From: Oscillospiraceae bacterium
Lineage (GTDB): Bacteria > Bacillota > Clostridia > UBA1381 > UBA9506
Assembly (NCBI GenBank): GCA_015068905.1
Contig: SVJQ01000001.1
Coordinates: forward strand, 169,104-233,103
Direction: 5' to 3'
Length of the DNA stretch: 64,000 bases
Part shown: piece by piece, positions 30,501-40,297 of the stretch
How the letters are laid out: each line of letters opens with the position of its first letter
Numbering within the stretch: the first letter of the stretch is position 1
Made by a program: the position numbers and the translations under genes
Notes under the pieces: generated by a model
Databases searched by the model: none
Told to the model about the DNA's origin: nothing
What the model saw: only the letters and a program-made list of their open reading frames with translations

Positions 30501-30896
30501 ATGCGTAACATGGCATATCAGGCAATCTGTGCCGGTATGCAGGGCATTATCTGGTACAACGGCTTCCAGATGGACGATGCCGGCTGGAAAGACCTTTTGA
30601 CTGTTTGTAATGAGATTGAAGGCTTTTACCCCATGCTTCTTTCAACTGATGAAGCGCCCGACTATGAGGCTGTCGCAGGGGATTGGTTTGAAGCTATTGC
30701 AAAATCCTATAACGGTCGTGGATATTTGTTCACGGTGAACAAAACAAGAAGCGCACAGAGTGCCAAAATTTCACTTGGCACGCAGACGACAGTCCGTGGG
30801 CTTTGCTCAGGCAAAACCTATACCCCCGATGCTGAAGGTAACATTACGGTGGACTATGACGCCATAGGCGTTGAGGTTTTAGAATTTGTAAGATAA
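27507..30896 (+). CDS. Exported protein: lectin-like domain, Ig-like domain, GH-like TIM-barrel region (paralogue of 15343..19008 lacking SLH)
   Basis: Signal peptide; 'EYGRYVIDGKPTFLMGVYGEN...HPAILGYYMADELSSQRYG' parallels the 15343 product over the C-terminal half. Confidence 0.8.
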   Translation: MIKKLFSAVLAVVMLSALLPVFADYAPTVYTSDFEGGAAVTEGQSSYTYSDAVWSLSTSSARRPTAYSGELGFDRVELAVKPESTGSDNHVLVATQKGSTALTTKDIALDDGTDAVYISFRFKVPTGTGTGQWQLGVGSHYTATAGGNHDTTLLTIRDDNKIGVVNQAQNPHLSAYISETVSYQRDTWYTAVIYVDKNTRAAYIYDGTKLVAQNSIYSEMKEMVVARADLRSWCNTYFLPNGFTIMVDDANITAVKKASDTVTLTASSITDGETDVSCMPSFDLTFSRPLKTEQTGNVTVGGSAEGVSVLSIAPNKLRVSVSRTLDYSTEYTLDFSRVCDMAGNTVSGITSLDFTTVYMPLSFYPVSVSLKKEGSTTFGLPLELPVKNHTGMPLSARLFVALYQKTATGDTLAGVENKAVTIPAEAESVSFTVSGNYHDVSYVKVMAFDSTDTVRPLSEPINVPMVEDVPVYDVSRYEKVLLFKQDFEGDPLPGNVTTQYHYSASQIDPTGGIDGSGAYGVDGTSEISGQGTLSYVVSGLNIPAGTGILMTAMLKAEDISGTVAESGKDAYAEGLRTTITYKNTQTGDSKSVYMIDETVNGTTDWIQSMQYDVCDFAVDRVAVTCYLVESVNRGRGWYDDVCLYTVGFDPFIDAVLEKPTYKGFIYGEGGENDIVLSTNVKSYNTYDLASSVATAKIVDKTDRVIVSATRSDFSDEISFTFSSGILNMNEDYYLQLSLDNPSAEKCYGKREWKIRKRPADYRPNNYFDEYGRYVIDGKPTFLMGVYGENKLYELIDKIDGSAIDLIVPYGYIWIPVGRNSAGEITTGVDTALLDYAHARGIKMTAPLTHFLYSKVNATGRFSGVIKNTADSRAVYESFAKTLNHPAILGYYMADELSSQRYGAEVEWASRILSDLDFDGITLNATSRAHNQREQLRFADSVNTSSYPVDLGDGTDDLSKVTEHISAITQYLPEGNRPHFAVLQSYKMGGALRGPDEAEMRNMAYQAICAGMQGIIWYNGFQMDDAGWKDLLTVCNEIEGFYPMLLSTDEAPDYEAVAGDWFEAIAKSYNGRGYLFTVNKTRSAQSAKISLGTQTTVRGLCSGKTYTPDAEGNITVDYDAIGVEVLEFVR

Positions 30897-30918
30897 TATA
30901 GTTTTTGTTGCAGAAAGG

Positions 30919-32217
30919 ATGAAGAACATGCAAGAAGTAAAAACTGCAAAAGTTGGTGTGGGACGAGGTATTATCTCTCCGGTAAAAATGGCTCAGCTTT
31001 GGGGTTATCCTGTGATTCGTGACACTGAGGTGATTCACGATGACCTGCAGGCGACCGCCTTTGCTTTTGAATATGATGGCAAGCAGTCGCTGCTTGTTAA
31101 CCTGACCATTATTTTTCTGCTCAATGATGAATTTGAGATTTTAAGAGAGCTTGTAAGCCGCGAAACCGGCGTGCCCTATGAAAACATTATCATTGACTGT
31201 ACCCATACCCATTCAAGCCCTGCGACAGATTCTGATATTAAAGATAATGAGTATATCCAGACAGTGCTTCGCCCCGGTGCGGTGAAGGCTGCAAAAGAGG
31301 CGCTGGGCAACCTGCAGGAGGCATATATGGGCGTTGCCACGGTTGAAAGCCACGTTGGCATTAACCGCCGCGAGGTCACCTTGCGTGGTGGCATTGGCTT
31401 AGGCCAAAACCCCTGGGGCACCTTTGACCCCACCATGACGGTGATCAGCTTTGTGACACCGGATAAAAAGCCCATTGGTAACCTTGTGCATTACGGCACC
31501 CATTGTACTGCGGCAGGGAACAACTATGAGGTAACCCGTGACTGGTCAAGTGTTATGATTGACCGTTTAGAAGCTCAGACCGGCGCAATGACAGCGTTTA
31601 TCAACGGCCCCATTGGCGACACCGGCCCGAACCTTTCTGACGGCAGCACGGCGGCAAATTTAGAGCTTGCTTTAGAGCTTGGTGGTGAAGCGGCATCCGA
31701 TGCGGTGCGCGCTTACCGTTCCATTAAAGATTATCGTCCCATTGATATGAAGGTGACCATGCAGGAAGTAAAGCTGCCTTACAAGCCCCAGATGTCTTAT
31801 GAGGATGCGGTGGCAGAATATGCAACCCATACAGAAGAAGAGAAGAATGACTATTATGGCAGATGCTATCACCTGCGTAAGGTTATGGCAGAATATGAGG
31901 CAGGTCACCCTGTTGAGACAGAGCTGACCATCAATGAAACTGTGATTTCGGTAGGACCGGTTGCCTTTGTGCCGTTCCCCTTTGAAATGTTTACAGAAAT
32001 GACCTTGCGTCTCAGAAAGTTCAGCCCCTATCAGCACACCTTGTCCCTTTCTATCGGCAACGGCTATTACAGCTATCTGCCTTCGCAGGATCAGATTTGC
32101 CGTGGTGGCTATGAGGTGGCAATGTTCCGTGACTTTAACCCCTATCAGCTGGTGGATAATACTGACACAATTCTGGTGCAGCAGCTGGTGGATGTTTTAA
32201 AGAACTTAGCAGAATAA
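30919..32217 (+). CDS. Neutral/alkaline non-lysosomal ceramidase N-terminal domain-like protein, cytoplasmic
   Basis: 'GRGIISPVKMAQLWGY', 'IIIDCTHTHSSPAT', 'FINGPIGDTGPN', no signal peptide. Confidence 0.75.
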   Translation: MKNMQEVKTAKVGVGRGIISPVKMAQLWGYPVIRDTEVIHDDLQATAFAFEYDGKQSLLVNLTIIFLLNDEFEILRELVSRETGVPYENIIIDCTHTHSSPATDSDIKDNEYIQTVLRPGAVKAAKEALGNLQEAYMGVATVESHVGINRREVTLRGGIGLGQNPWGTFDPTMTVISFVTPDKKPIGNLVHYGTHCTAAGNNYEVTRDWSSVMIDRLEAQTGAMTAFINGPIGDTGPNLSDGSTAANLELALELGGEAASDAVRAYRSIKDYRPIDMKVTMQEVKLPYKPQMSYEDAVAEYATHTEEEKNDYYGRCYHLRKVMAEYEAGHPVETELTINETVISVGPVAFVPFPFEMFTEMTLRLRKFSPYQHTLSLSIGNGYYSYLPSQDQICRGGYEVAMFRDFNPYQLVDNTDTILVQQLVDVLKNLAE

Positions 32218-32252
32218 TACAGCAATCTAAGCAGAAATCAGGAGGAGAGTAT

Positions 32253-33095
32253 ATGTACACACTGGGTTTATCCTGTTGTTTTGACCATACAGAAGAAAAT
32301 TTTTGCAGCTTGCAAAAGCACGGCATTGGTGCCGTTGAGGTGACCCTCAGAAATGAAAGGAATGATCAGACAGATTATAAAAATCTGCTCGCCCTTTCAA
32401 AAAAATATGACGTAGATTTGTGGTCCATGCATCTGCCCTATTGTACCATCGACATTTCTGCCGGTGATGCAGTAAAGCTGCATGAAACTGTGTCTTATGT
32501 GGCAGAGTTTATCAAAAAAGGTGCTGATATTGGTATTGACAAATTTGTGATGCATCCAAGCGTAGAGCCCATTGAACCGGAAGAAAGAGAAGAACACAAA
32601 AAAAAGGCAATGGATTCTTTAAATAAGCTGGCTGAGGTTGCAGATTCTGCCGGTGGTGTGCTTTGTGTTGAAAACCTGCCAAGAACCTGTCTGTGTAATA
32701 CCACGGAGGAAACGGCCGAAATTATATCTGTCAATGACAAGTTGAAGGTATGCTTTGACACAAATCATCTGCTTAATAACGACAGCGTTAATTTTATGAA
32801 AACCTTTGCCGATAAAATTGTGACGATTCACGTTTCTGATTATGATTTTGTTAATGAACGGCATTGGCTGCCGGGTGAGGGCAAGGCAGACTGGGAAGCC
32901 ATTATGAAAACCCTTTCTGAGATTGATTATAAAGGCGTGTTTATGTATGAGGTTAACTTAAAGAGCCCCAAGTCAATAGTTCGTGACAGAGACTTAACCT
33001 TTGCAGATTATGTAGAGAACGCTAAGCAGCTTTTTGCCGGCAAAACACCGGCGCCCTTCGGTAAGCCGCTGCCGAATCTGGGTATGTGGGCATAG
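32253..33095 (+). CDS. Sugar phosphate isomerase/epimerase (xylose isomerase-like TIM barrel)
   Basis: 'LCVENLPRTCLCNTTEETAEII', 'VCFDTNHLL', 'IVTIHVSDYDFVNERHWLPGEGKADWEAIM'. Confidence 0.88.
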   Translation: MYTLGLSCCFDHTEENFCSLQKHGIGAVEVTLRNERNDQTDYKNLLALSKKYDVDLWSMHLPYCTIDISAGDAVKLHETVSYVAEFIKKGADIGIDKFVMHPSVEPIEPEEREEHKKKAMDSLNKLAEVADSAGGVLCVENLPRTCLCNTTEETAEIISVNDKLKVCFDTNHLLNNDSVNFMKTFADKIVTIHVSDYDFVNERHWLPGEGKADWEAIMKTLSEIDYKGVFMYEVNLKSPKSIVRDRDLTFADYVENAKQLFAGKTPAPFGKPLPNLGMWA

Positions 33096-33109
33096 CGAGG
33101 TGGCCGGAT

Positions 33110-33994
33110 ATGAAAATTAAACAAATAGCCAAAATTCACGGAGGACAGGATGGCGCCATTTTTGGCGACTTCCTGTTTCGTTTTAATCATCAGGGTGAAT
33201 GCTTTGTTTATGATTTAAAAACTGTAGGGGAAGATCCGGAAAAAGAACTGCCGCAGTTTTCGTCTTTTGTGCTTGACGGTGTAGAGAAGCTAAAGCCCCA
33301 TAGCAACAGCGTTGCTTTTGGTAGTGAATATGCAGAAGAGGGTGATGAATTTCCCTTGCTTTATGCCAACATCTATAACAATCATGCAGGTATGAAAAAT
33401 CCTTTAAAGGGTGTAACTTTGGTGTATCGTGTTGTGCGACAAGGCACAGCATTTACCACCAGCCTTTTGCAGATGATTGAAATTGGCTTTGCAGAAGATG
33501 TTGATTCCTGGCGGTCCTACCCCCAAATCGGCGATGTAAGACCCTATGGCAACTTTGCCATTGACACGCAAAACGACATTTATTATGCCTTTACCATGCG
33601 TGACAAGAGCCAGACAACCCGGTATTTTTCTTTTAAGATGCCGAAGCTTTCTGACGGCGTTTATGACAAAGAATACGGCATTCGCCGTGTGGTTTTGAAT
33701 AAAAGTGACCTTTTAGGCAGCTTCGATTGCCCCTATCAGCACTACATTCAGGGTGCATGCTTTTATGGCGGGTATGTTTTTTCTGCCGAGGGTTTTACAG
33801 ATAATGCAGACAATCTCCCGGCGATGCGCGTCATAAACCCTGAAAGCAGGCAGGAAGTGCTGTTTGTAGATTTGATTGCTATGGGCTTTGCCATTGAACC
33901 GGAGATGGTTGATTTTCACGGCAATATGTGCTATTACAGCGACTTTGATGGCAACTTATTTGCAGTTGATTTTGGCACAGATTTGAACCTGTAA
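33110..33994 (+). CDS. Hypothetical protein (possible beta-propeller)
   Basis: Intact ORF coupled to the preceding epimerase gene; no family recognised. Confidence 0.6.
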   Translation: MKIKQIAKIHGGQDGAIFGDFLFRFNHQGECFVYDLKTVGEDPEKELPQFSSFVLDGVEKLKPHSNSVAFGSEYAEEGDEFPLLYANIYNNHAGMKNPLKGVTLVYRVVRQGTAFTTSLLQMIEIGFAEDVDSWRSYPQIGDVRPYGNFAIDTQNDIYYAFTMRDKSQTTRYFSFKMPKLSDGVYDKEYGIRRVVLNKSDLLGSFDCPYQHYIQGACFYGGYVFSAEGFTDNADNLPAMRVINPESRQEVLFVDLIAMGFAIEPEMVDFHGNMCYYSDFDGNLFAVDFGTDLNL

Positions 33995-34115
33995 AATTTT
34001 ATCAATATTTTTTAATTATCAGGTTTTGTTGATTGATTTTTTAGTGTGAATGTTATATAATAGTTAAGTCCGCAGGTTTTGTTCAAGGATAAACAAAATT
34101 TTAGGAGGCTTACTC

Positions 34116-35210
34116 ATGAAGGGTTATGATTATAAGGAGCTTTGTTCAAAGTTTGCTTATAAAGGCGATTATATCGGCGCCCGCATTTACGGTGAAGGTC
34201 ACATTAACGAGACCTTTTTAATTGAAACCACCGGCAGACGTTATATTCTGCAGCGGGTTAATAGTGATGTGTTTAAAGAACCGGTTCAGGTTATTGACAA
34301 CGTTGTGGCAGTAACGGAATATTTACATAACAGAATTATTTCAAATTTTGGTGATCCCTATCGTGAAACCTTAACGTTAATTCCTGCAAAAGACGGTACC
34401 TTTTATCATCGGACAGAGCAGGGCGACGTTTTTCGTATGTATCTTTTTATTGGCAATGCCCGCAGCTATCAGTCTATTGAAAATCCGGAAATGTTTTACC
34501 GCGTGGCAAAATCCTTTGGCCGTTTTCAGAATCTTTTAAAGGCATTCCCGGCGGATAAGCTTCACGAAACAATTCCTAATTTCCACGACACGGTTGACCG
34601 TTACAGACTGTTTAAGGAGGCGATTGCCGATGATAGGGTTGGTCGCCGGTCTGAGGTTGAAAAAGAAATCAATTTCTTTTTAGACCGTGAAGAGGAAGCA
34701 TCTTTGGTGGTTGACGCCATCCGCACAGGTGAAATCCCCTTGCGTGTTACCCATAACGACACAAAGCTTAACAATGTTTTAATTGATGATGCAACCGGCG
34801 AGGGTGTTTGCGTCATTGACTTAGATACGGTTATGCCCGGCTCTATGCTTTATGACTTTGGTGATTCGATTCGCTTCGGTGCCAGCACGGCAGCAGAGGA
34901 TGAGCAGGATTTATCTAACGTTTGGATGGATTTAGAGCTGTTTGAACAGTATACAAAAGGATATATTGAAGAATTAAAAGACAGCTTTACGCCGAAGGAA
35001 ATTGAACTGCTTGCTTTTTCTGCCAAGTTGATGACCTTAGAGTGTGGTATGCGGTTTTTAACCGACCACTTAAACGGAGATGTGTATTTCAGAATTCACA
35101 GGAAAAATCATAACTTAGACCGCGCCAGAACACATATTAAGTTGGTGTCTGATATGGAAGCGAAAATGGATAAAATGAATGAGATTGTTTTAAAATATTA
35201 TAATAAGTAA
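34116..35210 (+). CDS. APH-type phosphotransferase (N-acetylhexosamine 1-kinase/NahK-like)
   Basis: 'EGHINETFLIETTGRRYILQRVNSDVFKEP', 'LRVTHNDTKLNNVLID', 'CVIDLDTVMPGSMLYDFGDSIRFGA'. Confidence 0.85.
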   Translation: MKGYDYKELCSKFAYKGDYIGARIYGEGHINETFLIETTGRRYILQRVNSDVFKEPVQVIDNVVAVTEYLHNRIISNFGDPYRETLTLIPAKDGTFYHRTEQGDVFRMYLFIGNARSYQSIENPEMFYRVAKSFGRFQNLLKAFPADKLHETIPNFHDTVDRYRLFKEAIADDRVGRRSEVEKEINFFLDREEEASLVVDAIRTGEIPLRVTHNDTKLNNVLIDDATGEGVCVIDLDTVMPGSMLYDFGDSIRFGASTAAEDEQDLSNVWMDLELFEQYTKGYIEELKDSFTPKEIELLAFSAKLMTLECGMRFLTDHLNGDVYFRIHRKNHNLDRARTHIKLVSDMEAKMDKMNEIVLKYYNK

Positions 35211-35250
35211 ATTAAAGCCCCAAAAGCATTGCTTTTGGGGCTTTAATTTT
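35211..35250. terminator. Bidirectional terminator between convergent genes
   Basis: ATTAAAGCCCCAAAAGC-att-GCTTTTGGGGCTTTAATTTTT. Confidence 0.9.
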
Positions 35251-36095
35251 TATAGCGGCACGGTTGTGCCTGAATTTTTTCGGAACTGTGCCGGAGTTGC
35301 GGCATACCTTTTTTTAAAGTTTCTGTAAAACCAACTCAGGTTCTGAAAACCGCATTCATAACAAATGTCAATAATAGAAAGGTTTGTGTTAAGCAGCAGG
35401 TTTGCACTGTAATTGAGCCGTTGTTCGTTCATAAAATCCGATACGGTCATGTGATAATGCTTTTTAAAGCTGCGGCTGATGTGTTCCCGTGTTTTGTGAG
35501 TCTGTTCTGATATTTCAGATAGCGTCAGTTGCATACTTTCAGGTTTTTTCATTTGGTCGGCAAGCTTTGCAAGCCAATCAGGAACAAAAGGCTCCGGTCT
35601 GTTTGTTTCAACTTCTAAAAACAGGGCGACAATGTCTGTCAGTATCAGCTTCATTTGTAATTTCAACTTTTGGGAGTCATTCACATCAACTGTGTTTAAG
35701 GCGTTGAGCTTATCCATCATTTTACGAAAGTCATCCTTGTTAAGCACAATGGTAGGGGGCATTTTTTGCACCAGTAATAACTCTAAAATATCACCAAAAT
35801 ATGCGCTCAGCTTTTTCATGGTGTCAGCGCTGAAGGTTAAGTTGACAAAAGAAAAGTCCCCCTCCTTTATGTAGGTGTGTACATCGCCGGAACGGATGAG
35901 TACCATGCTGTGTTGAGGGAGCACCTGCTTTTTGCCGTTTATCACCTGAATGGTCTGACCGCTGACGGTTAAGAAAACCTCATAATAATCATGATAATGC
36001 AATTCAAAGTTTTCTGAATAGCTGTAATTCATTCTGAGCGTATAGCCCATTTTCTGATTAACATAGGTTTCGTTACCATATAATTTTGCTTTCAT
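35250..36095 (-). CDS. AraC-family transcriptional regulator
   Basis: 'LTLSEISEQTHKTREHISRSFKKHYHMTVSDFMNEQRLNYSANLLLNTNLSIIDICYECGFQNLSWFYRNFKKRYAATPAQFRK'. Confidence 0.93.
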   Translation of the reverse strand: MKAKLYGNETYVNQKMGYTLRMNYSYSENFELHYHDYYEVFLTVSGQTIQVINGKKQVLPQHSMVLIRSGDVHTYIKEGDFSFVNLTFSADTMKKLSAYFGDILELLLVQKMPPTIVLNKDDFRKMMDKLNALNTVDVNDSQKLKLQMKLILTDIVALFLEVETNRPEPFVPDWLAKLADQMKKPESMQLTLSEISEQTHKTREHISRSFKKHYHMTVSDFMNEQRLNYSANLLLNTNLSIIDICYECGFQNLSWFYRNFKKRYAATPAQFRKNSGTTVPL

Positions 36096-36143
36096 TCGCT
36101 CACCTTGATATCAATATAGTATAATAAATATATCACGTTATGA

Positions 36144-36755
<612 letters not shown>

Positions 36756-36773
36756 AGCAAAGGAGCGAGCTTT

Positions 36774-37718
36774 GTGAAACAGTTTGATGTAGTAGCCTTA
36801 GGCGAAATTTTAATTGATATGACCTATGCCGGCAAAAGTGAGGCGGGGCAGACCTTGTTTGAGCAGAACCCCGGCGGTGCCCCTGCCAATGTGTTGACAG
36901 CGGTGCAACGACTGGGCGGTAAGGCAGCCCTAATCGGCAAGGTGGGCAATGATATGCACGGTGATTTTCTGCGTGCGACCTTAGAAAGAGAACAGGTTGT
37001 TACCGATGGACTTATCACCGACGACAGCGTATTTACGACCCTTGCCTTTGTTAACTTAGATGAAAACGGTGACAGAAGCTTTTCCTTTGCAAGAAAGCCC
37101 GGTGCTGATACTTGTTTGACGAAGGAAGAGGTGAAAACTGACCTGATTGACGGCACGAAAATTTTTCATATCGGGTCTTTGTCACTCACGGATGAGCCGG
37201 CAAAAGGTGCCAGCTTTTATGCGCTGGAGTCAGCTAAGGAAGCAGGTTGTATCATCTCTTATGACCCCAATTATCGTGCATCTCTATGGAGAAGTGAGCA
37301 AGAGGCTGTTGCCGGTATGCGCTCGATTTTATCCTATGTGGATGTGATTAAAATTTCTGATGAAGAAACAGCTCTGCTCACGGATAAGGAAGATGTTTTT
37401 GAAGCATCTGAGGCGCTGCTTAACCAAGGCATTAAAGTGGTTATTGTCACCATGGGTAAGGATGGTGCCATTGTCCGCACAAAGGATGGGGTGGTGCAGT
37501 CTGCGGCATGCTCTGCTAAAGCCATTGACACAACCGGAGCAGGGGATGCTTTTATGGGCGGATTTTTATATCAGCTTGCAAAAAGCGGAAAGAGACCTGA
37601 AGAACTGACCCTTTCTGATGTGCAGAACTTTGCTGATTTTTCCAACAAAGTTTCCGGCTTTTGTGTTGAAAGACGCGGTGCAATTTGCGCAATGCCTTTT
37701 TACAATCAGCTGAAATAG
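36774..37718 (+). CDS. PfkB-family carbohydrate kinase (fructokinase-like)
   Basis: 'GGAPANVLTAVQRLGGKAALIGKVGND', 'AIDTTGAGDAFMGGFLYQL'. GTG start with AGGAG RBS. Confidence 0.92.
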   Translation: MKQFDVVALGEILIDMTYAGKSEAGQTLFEQNPGGAPANVLTAVQRLGGKAALIGKVGNDMHGDFLRATLEREQVVTDGLITDDSVFTTLAFVNLDENGDRSFSFARKPGADTCLTKEEVKTDLIDGTKIFHIGSLSLTDEPAKGASFYALESAKEAGCIISYDPNYRASLWRSEQEAVAGMRSILSYVDVIKISDEETALLTDKEDVFEASEALLNQGIKVVIVTMGKDGAIVRTKDGVVQSAACSAKAIDTTGAGDAFMGGFLYQLAKSGKRPEELTLSDVQNFADFSNKVSGFCVERRGAICAMPFYNQLK

Positions 37719-37735
37719 TGAGATAGTTAACTATT

Positions 37736-37768
37736 CAAGCCCGAAAGCGTTTGCTTTCGGGCTTTGAT
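37736..37768 (+). terminator. Rho-independent terminator
   Basis: CAAGCCCGAAAGC-gttt-GCTTTCGGGCTTTG-ATTTTT. Confidence 0.9.
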
Positions 37769-37777
37769 TTTTAGGTC

Positions 37778-37806
37778 TTGAAAATTCTGTCAAACTGTGA
37801 TATAGT
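37778..37806 (+). promoter_or_regulatory. Sigma-A type promoter of the GGDEF gene
   Basis: TTGAAA (37778) - 17 bp - TATAGT (37801). Confidence 0.55.
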
Positions 37807-37844
37807 ATAATTGTATGTATATCATAGTGTAAGAAGGAATCAAA

Positions 37845-40142
37845 ATGGCAATCAAATACGGCAAAAGAAAACATAGAAAAAATAATATTGTCTATACTAT
37901 TATCAGTACAGTGTTGCTTTGCATTGTTTTTCTGTCTATGGTCAACTATTTTTATAATAACGCAGAGGAAGAAGCCTATGAAGCTCTCCATATTCAGACC
38001 AAGCAGATTAAAGATGATATGCATCTGCAGCTGATGTCTGACCGTGAAAATCTTGTATCTATGGCAAACTTTGCGGCTAAACTGTATGCTGATGGCGAGA
38101 GTTATGACTTGATGTTTGACTCTTTTAAGCCTATCGGTTTAATTGATAATATTGGAATTTTAAATTCTGACAATACGTTTGTAACTAAGATGGGTACTGT
38201 TAATCTTGATGGTCTTATTTCTTTTGAGACAGAGAAAATACAAGGTACTTACATAAGCGGTAGGGTGAAAGACTTAACAAAAGAAAATCATGAAATTATC
38301 AGAAGTGCTGTGCCCATTAAGGTTGATGGCGAAACGGTTGGTATTTTGTACGGTGTTATCGGGCTTGATACCATCGGTGAAAAATACAACAATATGGCAA
38401 AAGAACTGGAGGCTCAGCTCTTTGTCCATGACAAAGAAACCGGCAACCTAGTGATTGACACCATACACGATACTCTTGGCAATATTTCATTCATGAAGGA
38501 ACGTCAATATAACAAAGGCTATTCCTACGAGAAAATGATATCGTCTGACAAGGGCTTTACCTCTTTCGTTTCAGCCTATACCGATGAGAATTTGTATGTG
38601 CATTATTCAACCATTGAGGATCTTGGTTGGGTGATAACCCTGGCACGGTATGAGTCACAGGTGTTTGCCAAAACTCACGTTATATCCCGGATTTTGCTGA
38701 TGTCATTTTGTGCTTTTGTTGTAATCATGGTGCTGTATATGATGATGATTATGCGCAGCGAAAAGCGTCAGCATTCTGCCATGGGCTGTGCATCAAATGT
38801 CAGAAAACTGTTGCTAGAAATCAATCAGCAGCAGAACAATATTACAAAATCTTTAAAATTTATCAGTGACTTTGCTGATTCGCGGTCAAGTATGTTTTTT
38901 GATACAGATAATAATGATCACGTATATATCAAACCTTCATCAGAAAACCAACTGCTTTTAGATGGGGACAGAGAATATTTTCAGTTGGGTTTGCTCAGGT
39001 ATGCTGCTAAACTTCACAAAATTAATCAAATGCCGGTCAATGTTATGTGTATTACACCCAACGCGCACCTTATTAAGACGAATCCTGATTTTTTTGCTTT
39101 TCTGAAAAAACATGGCATTCGGGAAGTCTCTTTTGCAGTGGTCGCTGATAAAAACAATCGTTTTAGCATTCTTGGTTGTATCAATCCACGGAAGAGCAAA
39201 GCAGTAAGAATTCTATTAGAAGATGTAGCCGTTTGTTTTTCCATTGCATTATATAATAAAAATCATCTTAATAAAACTGAACTGGCAGCCACAACCGATT
39301 CTCTTACAGGTGTATTGAACCGTGTTGCCTATAAGCAGGATTTGCTGGTGTTTGATAAAGAAAGAAGTGAGAAGTTTACCTGCATTTATATTGACGTGAA
39401 CGAGTTGCATTTCAGAAACAACAAGTATGGTCACGCAGCAGGTGACGAAATGCTTTTGTACATTGCCAATACCCTAAAAGATGTGTTCTTTGGTTACAAG
39501 GTTTACAGAATGGGCGGCGATGAGTTTTTAGTGTTTATTCAGGATACTGAGCCGGAGGCGGTGGATGAAGCAATCAAGGTGCTGAACGGGCAGCTTGAAA
39601 TTAAAGATTACCACGTTGCAATTGGCATTTCTTACAGAACGCAGAACACAAATACTGAAGAAATGGTCAGAGAAGCTGAAATCAGAATGTATGAGGCAAA
39701 GGCTCAATATTATCAAAATAAAGAGCAGAAGAGCATTGCTAAAACTGAGGAGAAGGGTTACCTTCAGATCAAAACCGGCATTCTTGAAATTGATACGATG
39801 CTTTCTGTTTTAAAAGAGCATTACAACGGAATCTACCGTGTTTCGTTAGATAGCGATAAGGCACGTCGCATTCTAATGCCGGCATATCTTGACTATAACG
39901 AAGAGGAAGAGCATTTTTCGGTTCTCTTAAAAAAATATGTATACGATATGGTAGACCCAGACTTTCATAGAGCCTTGATAAGTTTTTTTAACTATGATGC
40001 GCTGAAGACGCAGTTTATAGAAGGCAGAACGCCTACAATTACATACAAAAAAATTAGTGGTGAAACGGTTATTTTAAGTGTGTATAAGCTTGATGACGAT
40101 GGCGTAGGCAATAACACACTTTGGGTTTTTGCAAAAGATTAA
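37845..40142 (+). CDS. Membrane sensor diguanylate cyclase (extracytoplasmic sensor, TM, GGDEF)
   Basis: TM near N-term and before GGDEF; 'DSLTGVLNRVAYKQDLLVFDKERSEKFTCIYIDVNELHFRNNKYGHAAGDEML...YRMGGDEFLVF' intact. No RxxD I-site seen immediately upstream of GGDEF. Confidence 0.9.
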   Translation: MAIKYGKRKHRKNNIVYTIISTVLLCIVFLSMVNYFYNNAEEEAYEALHIQTKQIKDDMHLQLMSDRENLVSMANFAAKLYADGESYDLMFDSFKPIGLIDNIGILNSDNTFVTKMGTVNLDGLISFETEKIQGTYISGRVKDLTKENHEIIRSAVPIKVDGETVGILYGVIGLDTIGEKYNNMAKELEAQLFVHDKETGNLVIDTIHDTLGNISFMKERQYNKGYSYEKMISSDKGFTSFVSAYTDENLYVHYSTIEDLGWVITLARYESQVFAKTHVISRILLMSFCAFVVIMVLYMMMIMRSEKRQHSAMGCASNVRKLLLEINQQQNNITKSLKFISDFADSRSSMFFDTDNNDHVYIKPSSENQLLLDGDREYFQLGLLRYAAKLHKINQMPVNVMCITPNAHLIKTNPDFFAFLKKHGIREVSFAVVADKNNRFSILGCINPRKSKAVRILLEDVAVCFSIALYNKNHLNKTELAATTDSLTGVLNRVAYKQDLLVFDKERSEKFTCIYIDVNELHFRNNKYGHAAGDEMLLYIANTLKDVFFGYKVYRMGGDEFLVFIQDTEPEAVDEAIKVLNGQLEIKDYHVAIGISYRTQNTNTEEMVREAEIRMYEAKAQYYQNKEQKSIAKTEEKGYLQIKTGILEIDTMLSVLKEHYNGIYRVSLDSDKARRILMPAYLDYNEEEEHFSVLLKKYVYDMVDPDFHRALISFFNYDALKTQFIEGRTPTITYKKISGETVILSVYKLDDDGVGNNTLWVFAKD

Positions 40143-40167
40143 ACCCTGCAATAAGAAAAGCTTTTGA

Positions 40168-40252
40168 CAAATGAATATTTTGGCAAACCCGGCGAAAGCC
40201 GGCGACGCAAAGCCAAGAGGCTAAGGTTTTATACTATGCCAGTCCAGCTGCA
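40168..40252 (+). ncRNA. Cyclic di-GMP-I riboswitch (GEMM-I) aptamer
   Basis: TTTTGGCAAACCCGGCGAAAGCCGGCGACGCAAAGCCAAGAGGCTAAGG...CTATGCCAGTCCAGCTGC: GGCAAA, GAAA tetraloop stem, GACGCAAAGCC, CUAA and 3' receptor-side CTATGxCAG all present in order. Confidence 0.92.
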
Positions 40253-40297
40253 ATAATAAAGGGTCATCCGTGACCTTTTGTTGTTGCGGCTTTTTTT
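40247..40297 (+). terminator. Riboswitch expression-platform terminator
   Basis: GCTGCAATAATAAAGGGTCA-tccg-TGACCTTTTGTTGTTGCGGC-TTTTTTT: 20-bp continuous stem (including G-U pairs), 4-nt loop, 7 T; its 5' arm overlaps the aptamer 3' end. Confidence 0.9.

Noticed and set aside
34070-34105. TTTTGTTcaaggataAACAAAA hairpin before the APH-type kinase gene as a terminator or riboswitch
   Set aside because: AT-rich 7-bp stem without a U tract; too weak to call.
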